From: Branchinecta lynchi | Taxonomy: Eukaryota > Arthropoda > Branchiopoda > Anostraca > Branchinectidae | Reading direction: 5' to 3' | NCBI GenBank assembly: GCA_023053575.1 | Contig: JAKZAP010000001.1 | Span: 31,080,533-31,144,532, forward strand | Length of the DNA stretch: 64,000 nt | Shown here: one piece after another, positions 42,645 through 53,033 of the stretch | Layout: each line of letters starts with the position of its first letter | Numbering within the stretch: position 1 is the stretch's first letter | Program-made: the position numbers and the translations under genes | Notes under the pieces: model-generated | What the model was told of the DNA's origin: nothing | Databases searched by the model: none | Seen by the model: the letters and a program-made list of their open reading frames with translations, nothing else

Positions 42645-43315
42645 AACAACTAAGCTAGATTTACATCCACCATGTGGACGTTTAGATATGTCGGAAGAAG
42701 AAATGTTCGGCCAGTTTGACATTTTTTTGTCTCGGAAGCTGAGTATTATTTAGCAATTAGCTCAATTTCCGAATCTTCAAGAAATCGCTATAACGAATTT
42801 AGTATAATTTACGGCGTTTGTTTATTGTGATCTAGTTTACATCCTTAATTCTTTGGACTTACGGGAATTAACAAGAAAAAACAGAAAACAAAGAACTTAA
42901 AGACATCGATAATGCAAATAATTAGTTTGATTTTTCTACACATTTTCCATTTACCTGCTACAATAAAAATTTGTCAGATCCATAGTCAAACTATGATCAC
43001 CAGCCTCCCCATGTCGGGCGCTTCCAACCCGCGCCGCTAGATGACCCAGCGGGTCGGATCGAGTCATGGCTTCATCTTGGGTCTTGGGTGGGGGGAGGGG
43101 CCGAGACGTTGCAGTTGCTAGAGTGCTTATGACACAACTCCTTTAATTTTATTTTCAGACTCTGGAAATGCCACCCAAAACGGTCAAAACGGGGTTCCGC
43201 AAGGTTCAACTTGTGGGTTACATTTGGAAATGTGTGGCACACAAATATTCCGCAGAAAAGACAGCGAGAGAAGAAGGCGTGAGTTCTATGGGCGACAAGG
43301 CCTGAGGAACACCAA
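42645..43315. other. Intergenic sequence with right part of repeat H
   Basis: Positions 43195-43262 carry GGTTCAACTTGTGGG and TGTGTGGCACACAAATATTC, the right part of repeat H. The rest is unassigned. Confidence 0.4.
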
Positions 43316-43609
43316 GAGCGTGTTCCACCCTTCTAATAATAGTAACTATTAGTTACTATTTTGGTTCCAATCTCGTGAAAAGTTCCAACACGCTGACCAT
43401 TCCAACCTTCTCGAAATAGCAACATTTGCTTACCATGCTCAGGAGCGTAGTAAGCGTGGTAACTATGCATCTCCGTAACATGATTGGCCGGATTTGCCCG
43501 TGGAATGATATTCCGCTGAGAAATAGAAAAATCGTTCCAGCCTTGACGTCATAAAGCCATAGTTCGCGACGTCAGGCGTAGTAACTACGGTAAGTAGCGT
43601 GGAACACGC
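43316..43609 (-). mobile_element. MITE-A, copy 4
   Basis: Left end GAGCGTGTTCCACCCTTCTA; right end GCGTGGAACACGC, with the last two bases altered. It has the same internal order as copy 2. The target duplication is not clear (CAA / AAC). Confidence 0.85.
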
Positions 43610-43769
43610 AACTATCCCAGTACTAGGACTGTTATAAGTCTGCACATGCTGTACAACCCCTGTGCAGCTATGGATGCGTATAGATCAGGAGCCAGGCTTA
43701 AGGCCAGTTTATATAAACTGGTACTGGATAGTAAACTGGTACTATATAAGTACTGAGTCAATTTTTAGG

Positions 43770-44278
43770 AAACTTAAGATTTTGAAGGTATGTCAAATTA
43801 GAGATTTCCAAATTGGTATTTTTGTGTTTCAGAGTCTGAATGGTTTCACACCTGATGTTTTTAGTAATTTTTTTCGTTTTAACTCACTTTATCACGGACA
43901 ATGCTGGAGACCTGGTAAGTGAGCCAAAAAGTACGGTTCGTTCTAGCCATGTGGCAAGGCATTCAGGTACGGTGGTCTGGAATACTTTTCCAGACTCAAT
44001 TCGAGAAGCGGAAAGTGTACCGCAGTTTAAAAATCGGTTAAAGAAACATCTCCTTGAGGGCAGTTGGTGAGTGGAGGGTTTGGAAGACGAGAGAGGACAA
44101 ATTGACAAATTAATTAATAAATTTTTAGTTTATTTTAATGAAGGTTTGATTAGTATATGATAGTAAATGTATACTGGTTGCGTTTTTCAAGCATGTATGT
44201 GCTTTGTGTGTAACCGGTCGTCAAGCCGGAATGATTTTTTTTAGTAAAGTTGTTGAATCCTGAATCCTGAAAATATAG
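43770..44278 (+). mobile_element. LINE C-terminal fragment with frameshift
   Basis: The frame reads CQIRDFQIGIFVFQSLNGF and TPDVFSNFFRFNSLYH. After a +1 shift near 43900 it continues VARHSGTVVWNTFPDSI and PQFKNRLKKHLLEGSW, then a stop. It parallels the element at 57723-58921 (HYQLSVFVFQCLNKLSPEYF, ISVSAWNGLPDSIRAA-like). The tail TTGAATCCTGAATCCTGAAA is a short microsatellite like that of the 57723 element. Confidence 0.85.
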
Positions 44279-44664
44279 GGTTGTCAATTATTTGGGCTTC
44301 AGCACTGTACCTGGAACTCTTACACACGTGAACCTTGGCAGCTCCCATGCTCGTTCTTCATGCTACACTGCATGCAATAGTATCAGATACTATCGATAGT
44401 ACACATGGCAAAAACCTAGCTCGATTCTAGAAAATCAGCAGTATAAAACACAATTTATCCTGAACTTCTTCAAGGAGTAAAACAATCGGCAAAACAATGA
44501 CAATAAAACAATTACTATTACAAAATTATACCATAAAAAGACATAAAGTAAAAGGCCACCCACATTTGGCTCCGTATGAATCGCCCAGAGGCAACTCAAA
44601 GCATAAAAAGAAATATCTTAACGAACTTGGTGCTCAATTGAAACTGACTGTATCTGATCATCAC

Positions 44665-44737
44665 CTACTCGTCATGCGCTTCTAGCCCAGTCTTAAAAAA
44701 GTCATTCATCAGTTCACAAACCGTGTCTGGTAGAACC
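44665..44737 (-). CDS. SDR terminal exon
   Basis: Acceptor CTTTCTTTCTAG. The first base completes a split Lys codon; then 23 codons plus TAG: VLPDTVCELMNDFFKTGLEA then HDE. The VLP-x-x-x-x-x-L-M-x-D-F-x-x-TG pattern suits the C-terminus of this SDR group. It lies 5.35 kb downstream of the previous exon, and identification depends on phase plus this pattern. An antisense open frame at 44497-44685 overlaps it and is probably meaningless. Confidence 0.8.
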
Positions 44738-47700
44738 CTAGAAAGAAAGAGAACGTGATTCCAAGGGAATTTGTAGGCTCCAGGAAACGGTGAGTCCCGG
44801 TATGGATGGCGAAGATGCTTGAAGGGGTCGCCCCCTATCTATGTTCAAACCTGGCAACACCGACGCTTGCAGTTTCTACAGGCAATACTAGCAATCTGAT
44901 TTTCTGCGTTAAAGCGCTGTGTTTTACGACACAATGGTACATCTTGAGACATTCATTTGCGGATTTTCACAATCATTTTGGGTGCAAGTCTTCGAATTTT
45001 AAAGGATCCCTCACGCTATCTTCTATCTATCTGTCTATCTTCTGCTGCAACTTTTTTGCCCTCTGACCCTTGTGCGAAGTTACCTTCAATTGCCCAGGAC
45101 CTTCACGTTTCTGCCCTTGGCCATTTCTCGGCACTCCATCTAGGAAGAAGATTTTTTAGACCCAATTAGTCCCTTTTCTTTTCTTTTTTTAAATGTTTAT
45201 TTTTTTATCTCGTGCATTTACTACACTATTGAAAGCTCAGTGTACGTTTTCCTTTTATTTGTCTATACTGCACTGTTTTTCTCTTCTTAAGTGCGTTAAT
45301 AAAATCATCATCATCATCATCTATGCTCAGGTGTTTTAAAATACACTGTAGAAAAAATCTCGCCGTATCTTGTCTCGCCTGAGATAAGATAAATTAATCC
45401 CAGTAGCAAATACTGCAGTTAACTTTAATCCTTACTCGAAGAAACTTTGTACAGTGTAGTTGAATACTTAAAGCTAGGCTCTGCTTTTGACAGATTACCC
45501 ACGGCTTTGGCTGTTTTAAGCCGTTCTCCAGTCCCGGGACAGGAAAAGGAAATAATATAGTATTATATAATAATAAATAATAATAATAAGTGGTAAATAA
45601 GAAAATAGAACATAAAATATAAATACTGGACAGATCCCTAGAATAACTTGGGCACTGCGGGCCGTCTCTTTGGTAATGAAGAAATTTTTCATTTAAGTCT
45701 TTTAGGAGAAGCTACTCTGTACCCAAAATGAGTCGCGCTTCGTCGCGCAGGACAGTTTCCAAGCTCAAGAGATTTCAGTCTTTGGATGCGGCATGTATAA
45801 ACTGATCTCTAATCAATCGATACATCCTTTCTCCGAAACTAAGAATTTTGTGTCGTATACTGTACCAGATCGGCGAAACACGACCGACTCTTATAGAGAT
45901 CTTTGAACTGATGTGACACCTGTTTGTTCCTCTATAGTCAATGAGTTAGGGAAGTCGTTTATCGCAAACAATGGGAAAAGCGTCATCAAAAGGGCTGATC
46001 AAGAAAAAGAATCCCGAAAATCAAGGTTTTCTATTTCTTTTGTAATGAATGGTCAGCTTGGCTTCATACCTTGTATTTCGACATATTATTTTCTGAATTT
46101 AATGAATAGGGAGGAAAATATTTTAGAATATTGGGAAAGAAATAGCATCAAGTACTGTTTTGGGGATCCCAAAACGTAAGTGGAGGGATACCTATGACAT
46201 CGCAAAAGTTGTCCGTCTGTCCGTCTGTAAGCACGATAACTCTCGAAGGGATTGAGATATTTTGATGAAACTTGGTGTGAGGACTCGTTGGGTCGTCGGT
46301 ACAGTCAAGTTCGTAGATGGGCTTTGTAGCCCTACATTTAGGGGTGGGGGAGGGGGTTCAAATTAAGGGGCAAACAAAATATTTTGAAACAGCTAATTAG
46401 ATAGTCGATTACGGGGTAAGAAGACATGCTGAACACGACTGTGAAAACTATTTTGTCTTCTGACAAGTAGTTCGCCCGGAATCCGGCCAAAACCGGAAAG
46501 TTTGTTAAAAGTAAAATTTTATTTGAAGTTGATTAAATGTTCGATTTAGGGGTAGGATGCTGAGGACGATGGTGAAAACCATTTTCTCGACGGACAAGTA
46601 GTTCGACCGGAATCCGGCCCAAACCGGAAAGTTTGTTAAAATTAAAAGTTTTATCTGGAGTTGATTGGATGTTCGATTTAGGGCAAGAAGACATGCTGAA
46701 CACTTATGTGAACAAAATTTATACCTGGACATGTAGTTCCCCCCGAATCCGGCCAAAACCGAAAAATTGTTAGAAGCTTAAGTTTTATTTCTAGTTGCTT
46801 AGATAACCGATTTAAGGTAAGAAGAGATGCTGAATCCGTGTTTGACAATCATATTTTACCCGGAAATTTAGTTCGACCGGAATCCGGCTGGAGTCGGAAA
46901 ATTTGTTATAAGTTAAATTTTTATTTGAAGTTGATTAGATGTTCATTATTGGGGAAAGAAGATACCCTGAATTCGTTTTTGGGCTTTCTTTTTTCGCCGG
47001 ACAAGTAGTTCTGGAGTTCGGCCGAAACCAAGAAATTAGCAGAAGTGGCAGGAAGTTTTCGTGAAAACAGATATGACTTATAGGGGTAAACACACATAAT
47101 GAATCCATATCTGAAGATGACTAGCTATTTGGCCTTAATCTGTTTCTGAATTTTAATTGTAAAATGTTCAAGGAGTCTGGCGCGACTGGATCTGGCTAAG
47201 ACAAGACCCAGTTGTCTGGATCAGATATTGAATTTTTGGGATCCCATCGAAACCTTTGGTCTTGTTCTTTAAGGTAAAAAAAATTACCTAAATTACCCCC
47301 AGCAAACAGTTCACAAGCTGCTCGAGCGATTTGAACGCGCGAATTTCCCTTGTAACTAGTTATAACTTTTCTCGAACAGGTATGTAGTGTAACATTCTAG
47401 TGTCTAAATTGGGGCAGAAGGGTCTAATAATTAGTTCTGAAAAGTGTAATTATTTTGTGATTAGTAGTTTGCCGACACTGAATTCCCCTCTGGATTGTGG
47501 TGGGCGGATTGTTTTCAGCCCTGTTAAGAAAGTTATGTGTCTTGGAATCCCTTACTCTTCTAATACCAGAGATTGGAAACTTATCCTTATTCAACATGTG
47601 CAAGATAAAATAAGAAGAGCATTTGGTTCTGTTATTCGTTTACGAGGGATGTATCGCAGAGATGTTCTTGGTTCTATTTATACGGCTGTTGTACTTCCTC

Positions 47701-50700
47701 ACATTCTTTTTCCGTCTGCTTTCTTTTCTTCTTTCCGTCCTTCTGAACTTTCTGCGTTAAAAGTTACTTATTATAAATTCTCTAAATTCCTTCTTGGTTT
47801 CCCGATTTCTGCGAGTAACTCTTTCCTAACGTCGAATTTTGAAGTGAAGAATCCTTTGGAAACTTTAAATGGTAAAACCAATGGTAAAACCCAGAACTTT
47901 CATAAAAAGGCTGACAATATTCTTCTTCATCACAACCTTTTTCCTTTTTTCACAAAAAAAGCGCCCTGATTAGTTTGTTTATTCTGAGCTTTGTTTTTTT
48001 TTCATGTATTTCGTTGTATATTTAGTAGGCTAATTTGTCATTAACGGTCAGCTGTTTTACTAGTATGTAAGTGTGTTTGAGTTTGACTGACATGTTGTTG
48101 TTCCTTTTTATACATCACTCTTCAGTTTTGAAGGATTCAAATAAATAATAATATCGTGACAATGAGTTTTTTATCATGACAATGAGTCTTTGTAGAGGTT
48201 GATACGATATCGTATCAGCCTCCAGAGAGGATGATACGAAGCCGTACACAGAAGTCCACCGAGCACTTTACCTCAACTACTGAAAAGCAGAACCTGACCT
48301 CCAAAAAAGAAATAAAAGACATCACTTTCATCTCAAGTCCGTGAAGGGGAGAGACAAAATTATGTTCGATGCAGCATTCTCTGTAGTTCTCTCTACAATA
48401 ACAGATTTTACATACTACTAGTTGGTATTACGTCTTGCGGAGAGGGACACATTTTTGTTCGCGGACCGAGGCCAAGATTTCGCTTTGTCATGAAAGCAAG
48501 AAAAGAAAGGTTTTCTGCGAGCCTTTCAGGGTGTTTCTCACTTTCTACTAGGAAACACTTCGAGGTACGATCAGTAAGCAAAGTTACTAGTGGTTTAACT
48601 GAAAAGGGCTGGGATAAGACCATCTAATTACCCATCACTTGTTCACTTAGATTGGCTTGAAGACCCGCTGTAAATTCGTTACTTCGTTGTTCCGCTATTC
48701 ACGAATAACCGATTTTCAAATGGTGGAATTTCCCTATGATTTGCCGTACCTCTACGCGCTTGTATTTTTGTTGCATGCCTTATCATAAAGATTTATGATT
48801 CTTTTGGGATCCCAAAACGTAAGTGGAGGGATACCTATGACATCGCAAAAGTTGTCCGTCTGTCCGCACGATAACTCTCGAAGGGACTGAGATATTTTGA
48901 TGAAACTTGGTGGGAGGATGCTTTGGATCAAAGTACAGGTCAAGTTCGAAGATGGGCTCTGTAGCCCTATGTTAGAGGGTGGGGGAAGGGTTTTAAATCA
49001 AGAGTCCAACAACATTTTTTGAAAGCTATTGAGATAGTTGATCTAGAGGCAAAGATATATGCTGAATTGGAATATGAAATTTATTTTATCGCCGGACAAA
49101 TAGTTCACCCGGAATCCGGCGAAAACCAGAAAATTAGTGAAAAGTTAAAGTTTAATATGAAGTTGATTAAAGGTTCTATTTAGGGGCAAAGAGACGCGCT
49201 GAGTCCGAATACGAAATTTATTTTCTCGCCGGACAATTAGTTCGGTCGGAATCCGCCCCGAAGCGAGAATTTGTTAAAAGTAAAAGTTTTAGTTAAATTT
49301 GATAAGATGTTCGATTTGCGGGTAAGAAGACATGTTGAATTCGCACACGATAATCATTTTCCCACCGGACGTATAGATCGCTCGCAATCCAGCTGAAACC
49401 GGAAAATTTGTTAAAAGTAAAAGTTTAATCTGAAGTTGATTAGAGGTTGGATGTAGAGGTACGGAGACATGCTGAATTTGTTTTTGAGCTTTAGTGTTTT
49501 GCCAGACAAGTAGTTTGTCCGGAATCCGGACGAAACCGGAAGTTGGGCAGAAGTAAGGAAGGACGGAGATACGACGTCGGCTATGGGGTAAACCATATGC
49601 TGTATCCGTATCTGAATATTTGACAGCGCAAAACTTATATCTTAATACATCTGAACTTGTTGAAATTCAGCTGGCGTATCCGGTTTGAATACGAATTTGG
49701 TCTTCTCCGATTATTAACGTTGGCCTTAACCGGTTTGTAAATTTTAAAAGTAAAAATGTTTAAGAAGTCTGTTGAAGACGGAATATCTACAGGACCGAAT
49801 TGTCGGGAGAAAATATTAAAATTTCGGGATCCCATCCAAACCTTTGGTCTTGTTTTGTCCAGTCACTAATCAATCTTCACCAATCTCATCACTGCCCACT
49901 GCAAAGCCGCGTTTGAGTTGAGATTAAATTTCCCGCGTCATAGTAGAAATTATGTTGTGGGGACATATATTATGAACGTCAAAACTAGATCAGGTAGTTG
50001 AAAATAAAAAAAAATCCCTTTGCAGAATCCAAATAAGTGTATTCAGTGACACAAAATTAAGTTGGCTTTTTAGGCAAACTTTAAACTTACTTTGTGAACT
50101 TCCAGAGGTAGTAAAATCTGCCAGGTATACAGATAATCCTTTCACCGCTTCTCTGCGCAGACACAATCGCTTCAGCGGCAGTGGCCGGACTGACGATCGG
50201 CATAAACATTGGGAACCTGGAAGAAAACGGAAAAGTGGCCAATCAGTTTCAAACAGGCCAACCGAAAATCTCTTGGTAAATTGCGCATTATATTTTATTT
50301 CCTTCCTATTTGCAATCTTTCGAGTATTTTTCCACATTTTCCTGACAAAGAGACCCACAAATATTTGGAACTTCTTTTCAGATTTTGCATGCTTCTTTTA
50401 CACCTTTCCAGACGTTGTAATTACTCTTGAGTTGCTTTTATTTGAGTACCGCCTTTATTTTAAATTTGCAAAGTATTTGATGGGACTGCCAGCGTGGACA
50501 AGTAATTCTTTTTTTGCAGAGAAGGTATGGATTGGTAAATTCTACTGTGATTTTTCTACTGAATGTCACGAGTCATTCCATCTTTGGTCATTTCTGTTTG
50601 TTCCGAGTTCGTAGTTATCGACGTATGTTTTTCCTTTCCGTTGTTTCTCTTTCGTTTTTCTTGTTTTTTTACTCCGTCTTTTCTGGACCCTGCCCAGTAT

Positions 50701-52700
50701 TGTTCAGTGACGGGTTAAAATAAAATGATGATGAGATTTTTTGGCAGTAGAACTTGTCATTTATTTGCAAGGACCTTCCCTTTATTCTCTTGATCAGTTC
50801 TCCACTTGCCATCTCAGCAAACGACTTTTTAGGCCAGACTAGTTCTTTTTTCTCTTTTTGCTTCCATTTTGACTTTATACCCTCCCACCACGTTATCAAA
50901 AGCTCAGCGTAACTTTGTCTTCATGCGATAATTCCGACCACCAAACTTCAAGCGGGTGATCGTGAAACCAATAACAAATATTCAAATAAAACCTATATGC
51001 AGCGACTATGAATACCCTGAAATACATTAATACATGAAAAAGATCACCAGAGACATGTCCTCTGATTAATTACTAAATTTGACTCGAATCCCATCACCCG
51101 TTCCGAAGTTACGCATGACTCAATATTCCGGATTCCCCCTCCCGCCACTCCCCCCCACGGTTATCAGATCGAGAATTTATATTTCCAAGTCAGTTTGATC
51201 GGGTCCCTGCTATGCCTGCCAAGTTTCGTCGTGAAAATCCTCAAAACCGCCGTCACCGGAATTCCGAGATTTCCCTCCCTCCCCCCCCCAAGTGTCCGGA
51301 TAATGTCCAATTGAGTAAACGATTTATCTTGAGCAGATGTTTGTTCTCCCCAACAAGTTCCACTCCCGCGATCCCTCCATTATAACCGTTGATTTCAAAT
51401 CTCCCCCCCCCCCCCAGTCCCCCATAGGTGTTGAATCCGGTCCCGACTTCAAATGGGACATCAGAGATACGTAACCTGTTCAGTTATTAAGTTTCATTCT
51501 AATCCAATCACCCGTGAGTTACGCACTACTCAATTTTCCGGATTCCCCCGCCCTCCACTCCACCCCCTACCAAGATGGTCGGATCGGGATACCGATTATT
51601 TACAAGTTAATTTGGTCAGGTCCCTGATATGCCTGCCAAATTTCATCGTCTTAGCACATCTGGAAGTACCCTAACTCGAAAAAGTGCGACAAACTGCCGA
51701 CAATTTTCCAGACTCCCCCGCCCTCCACTCCCCCGCGGATGGTCGGATCGGGACCTCCTATATTTCCATGTTAGTTTGGTCGGATCCCTGATATGTCTAC
51801 TAAGTCTTATCGTCCTAGCACATCTGGAAGTACTTTAATTCGAAAAAGTGTGACAACAGACAGAACTGATCGGGTATATGCCACTTGAGCCAGAGGCTGC
51901 AAGTGCCCTAAAAACAATATTTTCAGTAAAAAAGACTAAAAAAACACAAAAAATTAAATGAATAGAATAAGTGTTGAAAAGTGACAGAACATCTTACTCT
52001 CTTAGACAACAAGCCTACACCCTAGGTCACACCTTGTCATAATCAGATTTCCACTGAAAATACAGCTTCTCAACTGAAACAACATCCTACTATCCCTTGC
52101 TTTCCAAATGCTAGTTATTCAGCACTGATCCCTGTTTTTATTCTCGAATTTTTCGTGTTTCTCAAGAACCAGCACGTGGTTTTGTCATTGTTTACTTTTT
52201 ACTTCCGCGACCCCTAGAGTGGTCATTTTAGTAGAACTACAGTAGGATTTCAGGACCGCTAGATGGCATCTGAATCTCCAAAAATCGACGGCCATCTAAA
52301 AACATCAACCTCTTCTTCGCGGCTCGGTAAATATTTCCATAACCTACCTGGCCTTCGGCTCGGGTAGATTATTTTCAATGGTGGTATTTCCGACATCAAC
52401 CTTGATGTCTGGAGTTAACCTTTAATACAAATATCTGATTATATTTAATATTACAGTTAAATTACGCGGAGTGTTAATTTTTAGTTTGCAGAAGAATGAT
52501 CATGCATCATTTAATAGTTTTGAATGTTTCTGCTCCGTTGATTCCTTTGATTCCCGACTATCCCCAGGCCGAGGCTGCTTACCTTACTCGTGGTTTTTTG
52601 CATAGTCCTGTGTCGACAACAAACGGGCACACTGTTGTGAATTTGACATCGAACTTTCGACTGTCTTGACGAATTTCTTCTCGCAAAGCTTCCATCATTC
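44665..52700 (-). CDS. Short-chain dehydrogenase, SDR16C/HSD17B11-like, C-terminal exons (5' partial)
   Basis: Minus-strand exons 52700-52583, 50216-50091 and 44737-44665 join in phase to give the last ~105 residues. They read MMEALREEIRQ, KFTTVCPFVVDTGLCKKPR, RFPMFMPIVSPATAAEAIVS, AQRSGERIICIPGRFYYLW, KFTK, and VLPDTVCELMNDFFKTGLEA, ending HDE. The VCPF-x-VDTGL-x-K-x-P segment with the following RFP and an AA-x-x-IV-x-AQ helix is typical of the SDR16C group (HSD17B11/13, retinol dehydrogenases), which oxidise steroid or retinoid alcohols with NAD(P) at ER or lipid-droplet membranes. The Rossmann TGxxxGxG, NNAG and YxxxK motifs belong to upstream exons not found up to 64000. The exact member and substrate cannot be told from this part. 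Confidence 0.88.
45080..45330 (+). mobile_element. LINE 3' end with (ATC)n tail
   Basis: Resembles 50765-50935: CAGGACCTTCACG / CAAGGACCTTCCC, TCGGCACTCC / AGTTCTCCAC, TTTTTTAGACCCAATTAGTCC / TTTTTAGGCCAGACTAGTTC, TTGAAAGCTCAGTGTACG / AAAAGCTCAGCGTAAC. It ends AATAAAATCATCATCATC. It is the untranslated 3' end of the family whose RT remnants occur at 47395 and 50430. Confidence 0.55.
45344..45456. mobile_element. MITE-B, copy 3 (one arm shortened)
   Basis: CACTGTAGAAA at the left and TTTGTACAGTG at the right, flanked by TA. It retains AGTAGCAAATACTGCAGTTA on the right arm and lacks its left counterpart. It lies in the SDR intron. Confidence 0.8.
45457..46162. other. Intronic sequence, mostly unassigned
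   Basis: Positions 45465-45540 match the dispersed repeat at 3905-3990. An AT-rich AATAATAAT run lies near 45560-45595. The open frame at 45913-46179 runs into the R5 left end and shows no family resemblance. Confidence 0.4.
46163..47266 (+). mobile_element. R5 element, copy 6 (complete)
   Basis: A well preserved copy. The left end is GGGATCCCAAAACGTAAG, GATACCTATGACATCGC, GTCCGTCTGTCCGTCTG, TTTTGATGAAACTTGGTGTG, GGGGTGGGGGAGGGGGTTC. About five monomers have CCGGAATCCGG cores near 46477, 46607, 46743 and 46877, giving periods of 130-136 bases. The right segment runs from ATATGACTTATAGGGGTAAAC to GGTCTTGTT. Confidence 0.9.
47395..48150 (+). mobile_element. LINE fragment: RT palm/thumb and 3' end
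   Basis: A 190-residue frame reads GLIISSEKCNYFVISSLPTL, VKKVMCLGIPYSSN, IRRAFGSVIRLRGMYRRDVL, VVLPHILFPSAFF and YYKFSKFLLGFPISASNSFL. These are the same landmarks as 11646-12375 (KSEVLVFNG, VYLGLPI, RLYTALVIPDI, LKFAKFLLRVPL). It ends with a frameshifted C-terminus and the tail AAGGATTCAAATAAATAATAATA. It lies in the SDR intron. Confidence 0.85.
48190..48310 (+). repeat. Dispersed repeat G, copy 2
   Basis: Matches 7660-7800: CCTCCAGAGAGGATGATACGAAGCCGTAC, then GAGCACTTTACCTCAA and CTACTGAAAAGCAGAACCTGACC. Confidence 0.6.
48311..48805. other. Intronic sequence, mostly unassigned
   Basis: Positions 48585-48720 belong to the dispersed repeat also seen at 4215 and 38120. No coding evidence. 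Confidence 0.4.
48806..49854 (+). mobile_element. R5 element, copy 7 (complete)
   Basis: Left end GGGATCCCAAAACGTAAGTG; right end GGGATCCCATCCAAACC..GGTCTTGTT. About four monomers belong to the subfamily shared with copy 2 (CCGAATACGAAATTTATTTTC, TTCAGCTGGCGTATCCGG). It ends 237 bases from an SDR exon. Confidence 0.9.
50091..50216 (-). CDS. SDR penultimate exon
   Basis: Acceptor TTTTCTTCCAG, donor GTAAGT. One base completing Arg, 41 codons, and two bases of a split Lys. It encodes FPMFMPIVSPATAAEAIVSA then QRSGERIICIPGRFYYLWKF and T. The donor overlaps an in-frame TAA (AAA GTAAGT read as AAG TAA), so an unspliced transcript would stop at once after KFTK. The longer minus-strand open frame covering this position is in a different frame and is not the gene. 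Confidence 0.85.
50430..50940 (+). mobile_element. LINE 3' remnants
   Basis: 50430-50530 reads YRLYFKFAKYLMGLPAWTSN, the thumb phrase of the same LINE family. 50690-50735 ends in AAAATAAAATGATGATGAG, a (ATG)n-type tail. 50765-50935 is a second 3' end like 45080-45330. These are short, dead pieces lying next to one another. Confidence 0.65.
51060..51905 (+). mobile_element. R4 element, copy 4 (with 3' hairpin)
   Basis: About six C-rich monomers. Shared phrases are CCCTGCTATGCCTGCCAAGTTTC, CACTCCCCCC, TGGTCGGATCGGGA and CACATCTGGAAGTACCC. It ends in ATATGCCACTTGAGCCAGAG and GCTGCAAGTGCCC, the R4 3' hairpin with one arm mutated. The left-end motif was not identified. It lies in the SDR intron. 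Confidence 0.7.
51906..52582. other. Intronic sequence, mostly unassigned
   Basis: Positions 52386-52430 carry the CCGACATCAACC..GGAGTTAACCTTTAATA part of repeat G. No exon in a phase compatible with the SDR was seen. Confidence 0.4.
52583..52700 (-). CDS. SDR internal exon (PG-motif region)
   Basis: Acceptor TTTTTCTGTAG, donor GTAAGC. Two bases finishing a split Gly codon, 38 codons, then two bases of Arg. It encodes MMEALREEIRQDSRKF, DVKFTTVCPFVVDTGLCKKP and RV. The CPFVVDTG segment replaces the classic PG-x-V-x-T that contacts the cofactor. The exon starts just after where the YxxxK..AAVG helix should end, so the catalytic exon is the next one upstream. Confidence 0.92.
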
Positions 52701-53033
52701 CTACAGAAAAACATAGGTTAATTCATTCAAAATTCTTCTATTTTAAACAGCCCAATTGCGGCAACATGCCGAAATATTTCAGATGAGTATGTTAAAGAAT
52801 AAAGTTTAAATATAGTCATGGGCAGACAAGCAATAAAAGTTTACTTCTGTGTCAATATCAGCGACTCGTTTTGTGGAATCAAATTTCATTCTGTTTCAAC
52901 TTCAACGACTAAAAATTATAAGGAGAGTGAAGTGGTACAACCAATTTTACTACGAAAAATCTGCCAAAAATTCTAGATTTACATGTTACCTTTGTTTGTA
53001 AAAAAAACAAAAAACACGCAGTCATCTATCTTC
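52701..53033. other. Unassigned intronic sequence
   Basis: Searched on the minus strand for the preceding SDR exon (Y-C-x-S-K-F-A-A-V-G). Nothing matching was found. Confidence 0.4.

Noticed and set aside
44497..44685. Plus-strand frame of 62 codons beginning MTIKQLLL
   Set aside because: It overlaps the SDR terminal exon in antisense and has no family resemblance.
50160..50275. Possible plus-strand exon (acceptor TTCTCTGCGCAG, donor near 50275)
   Set aside because: The opposite strand encodes a convincing SDR segment here; the plus-strand peptide has no family match.
49990..50358. Minus-strand open frame of 122 codons over the SDR exon
   Set aside because: It is in a different frame from the SDR. 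The spliced exon 50091-50216 gives the family sequence and this frame does not.
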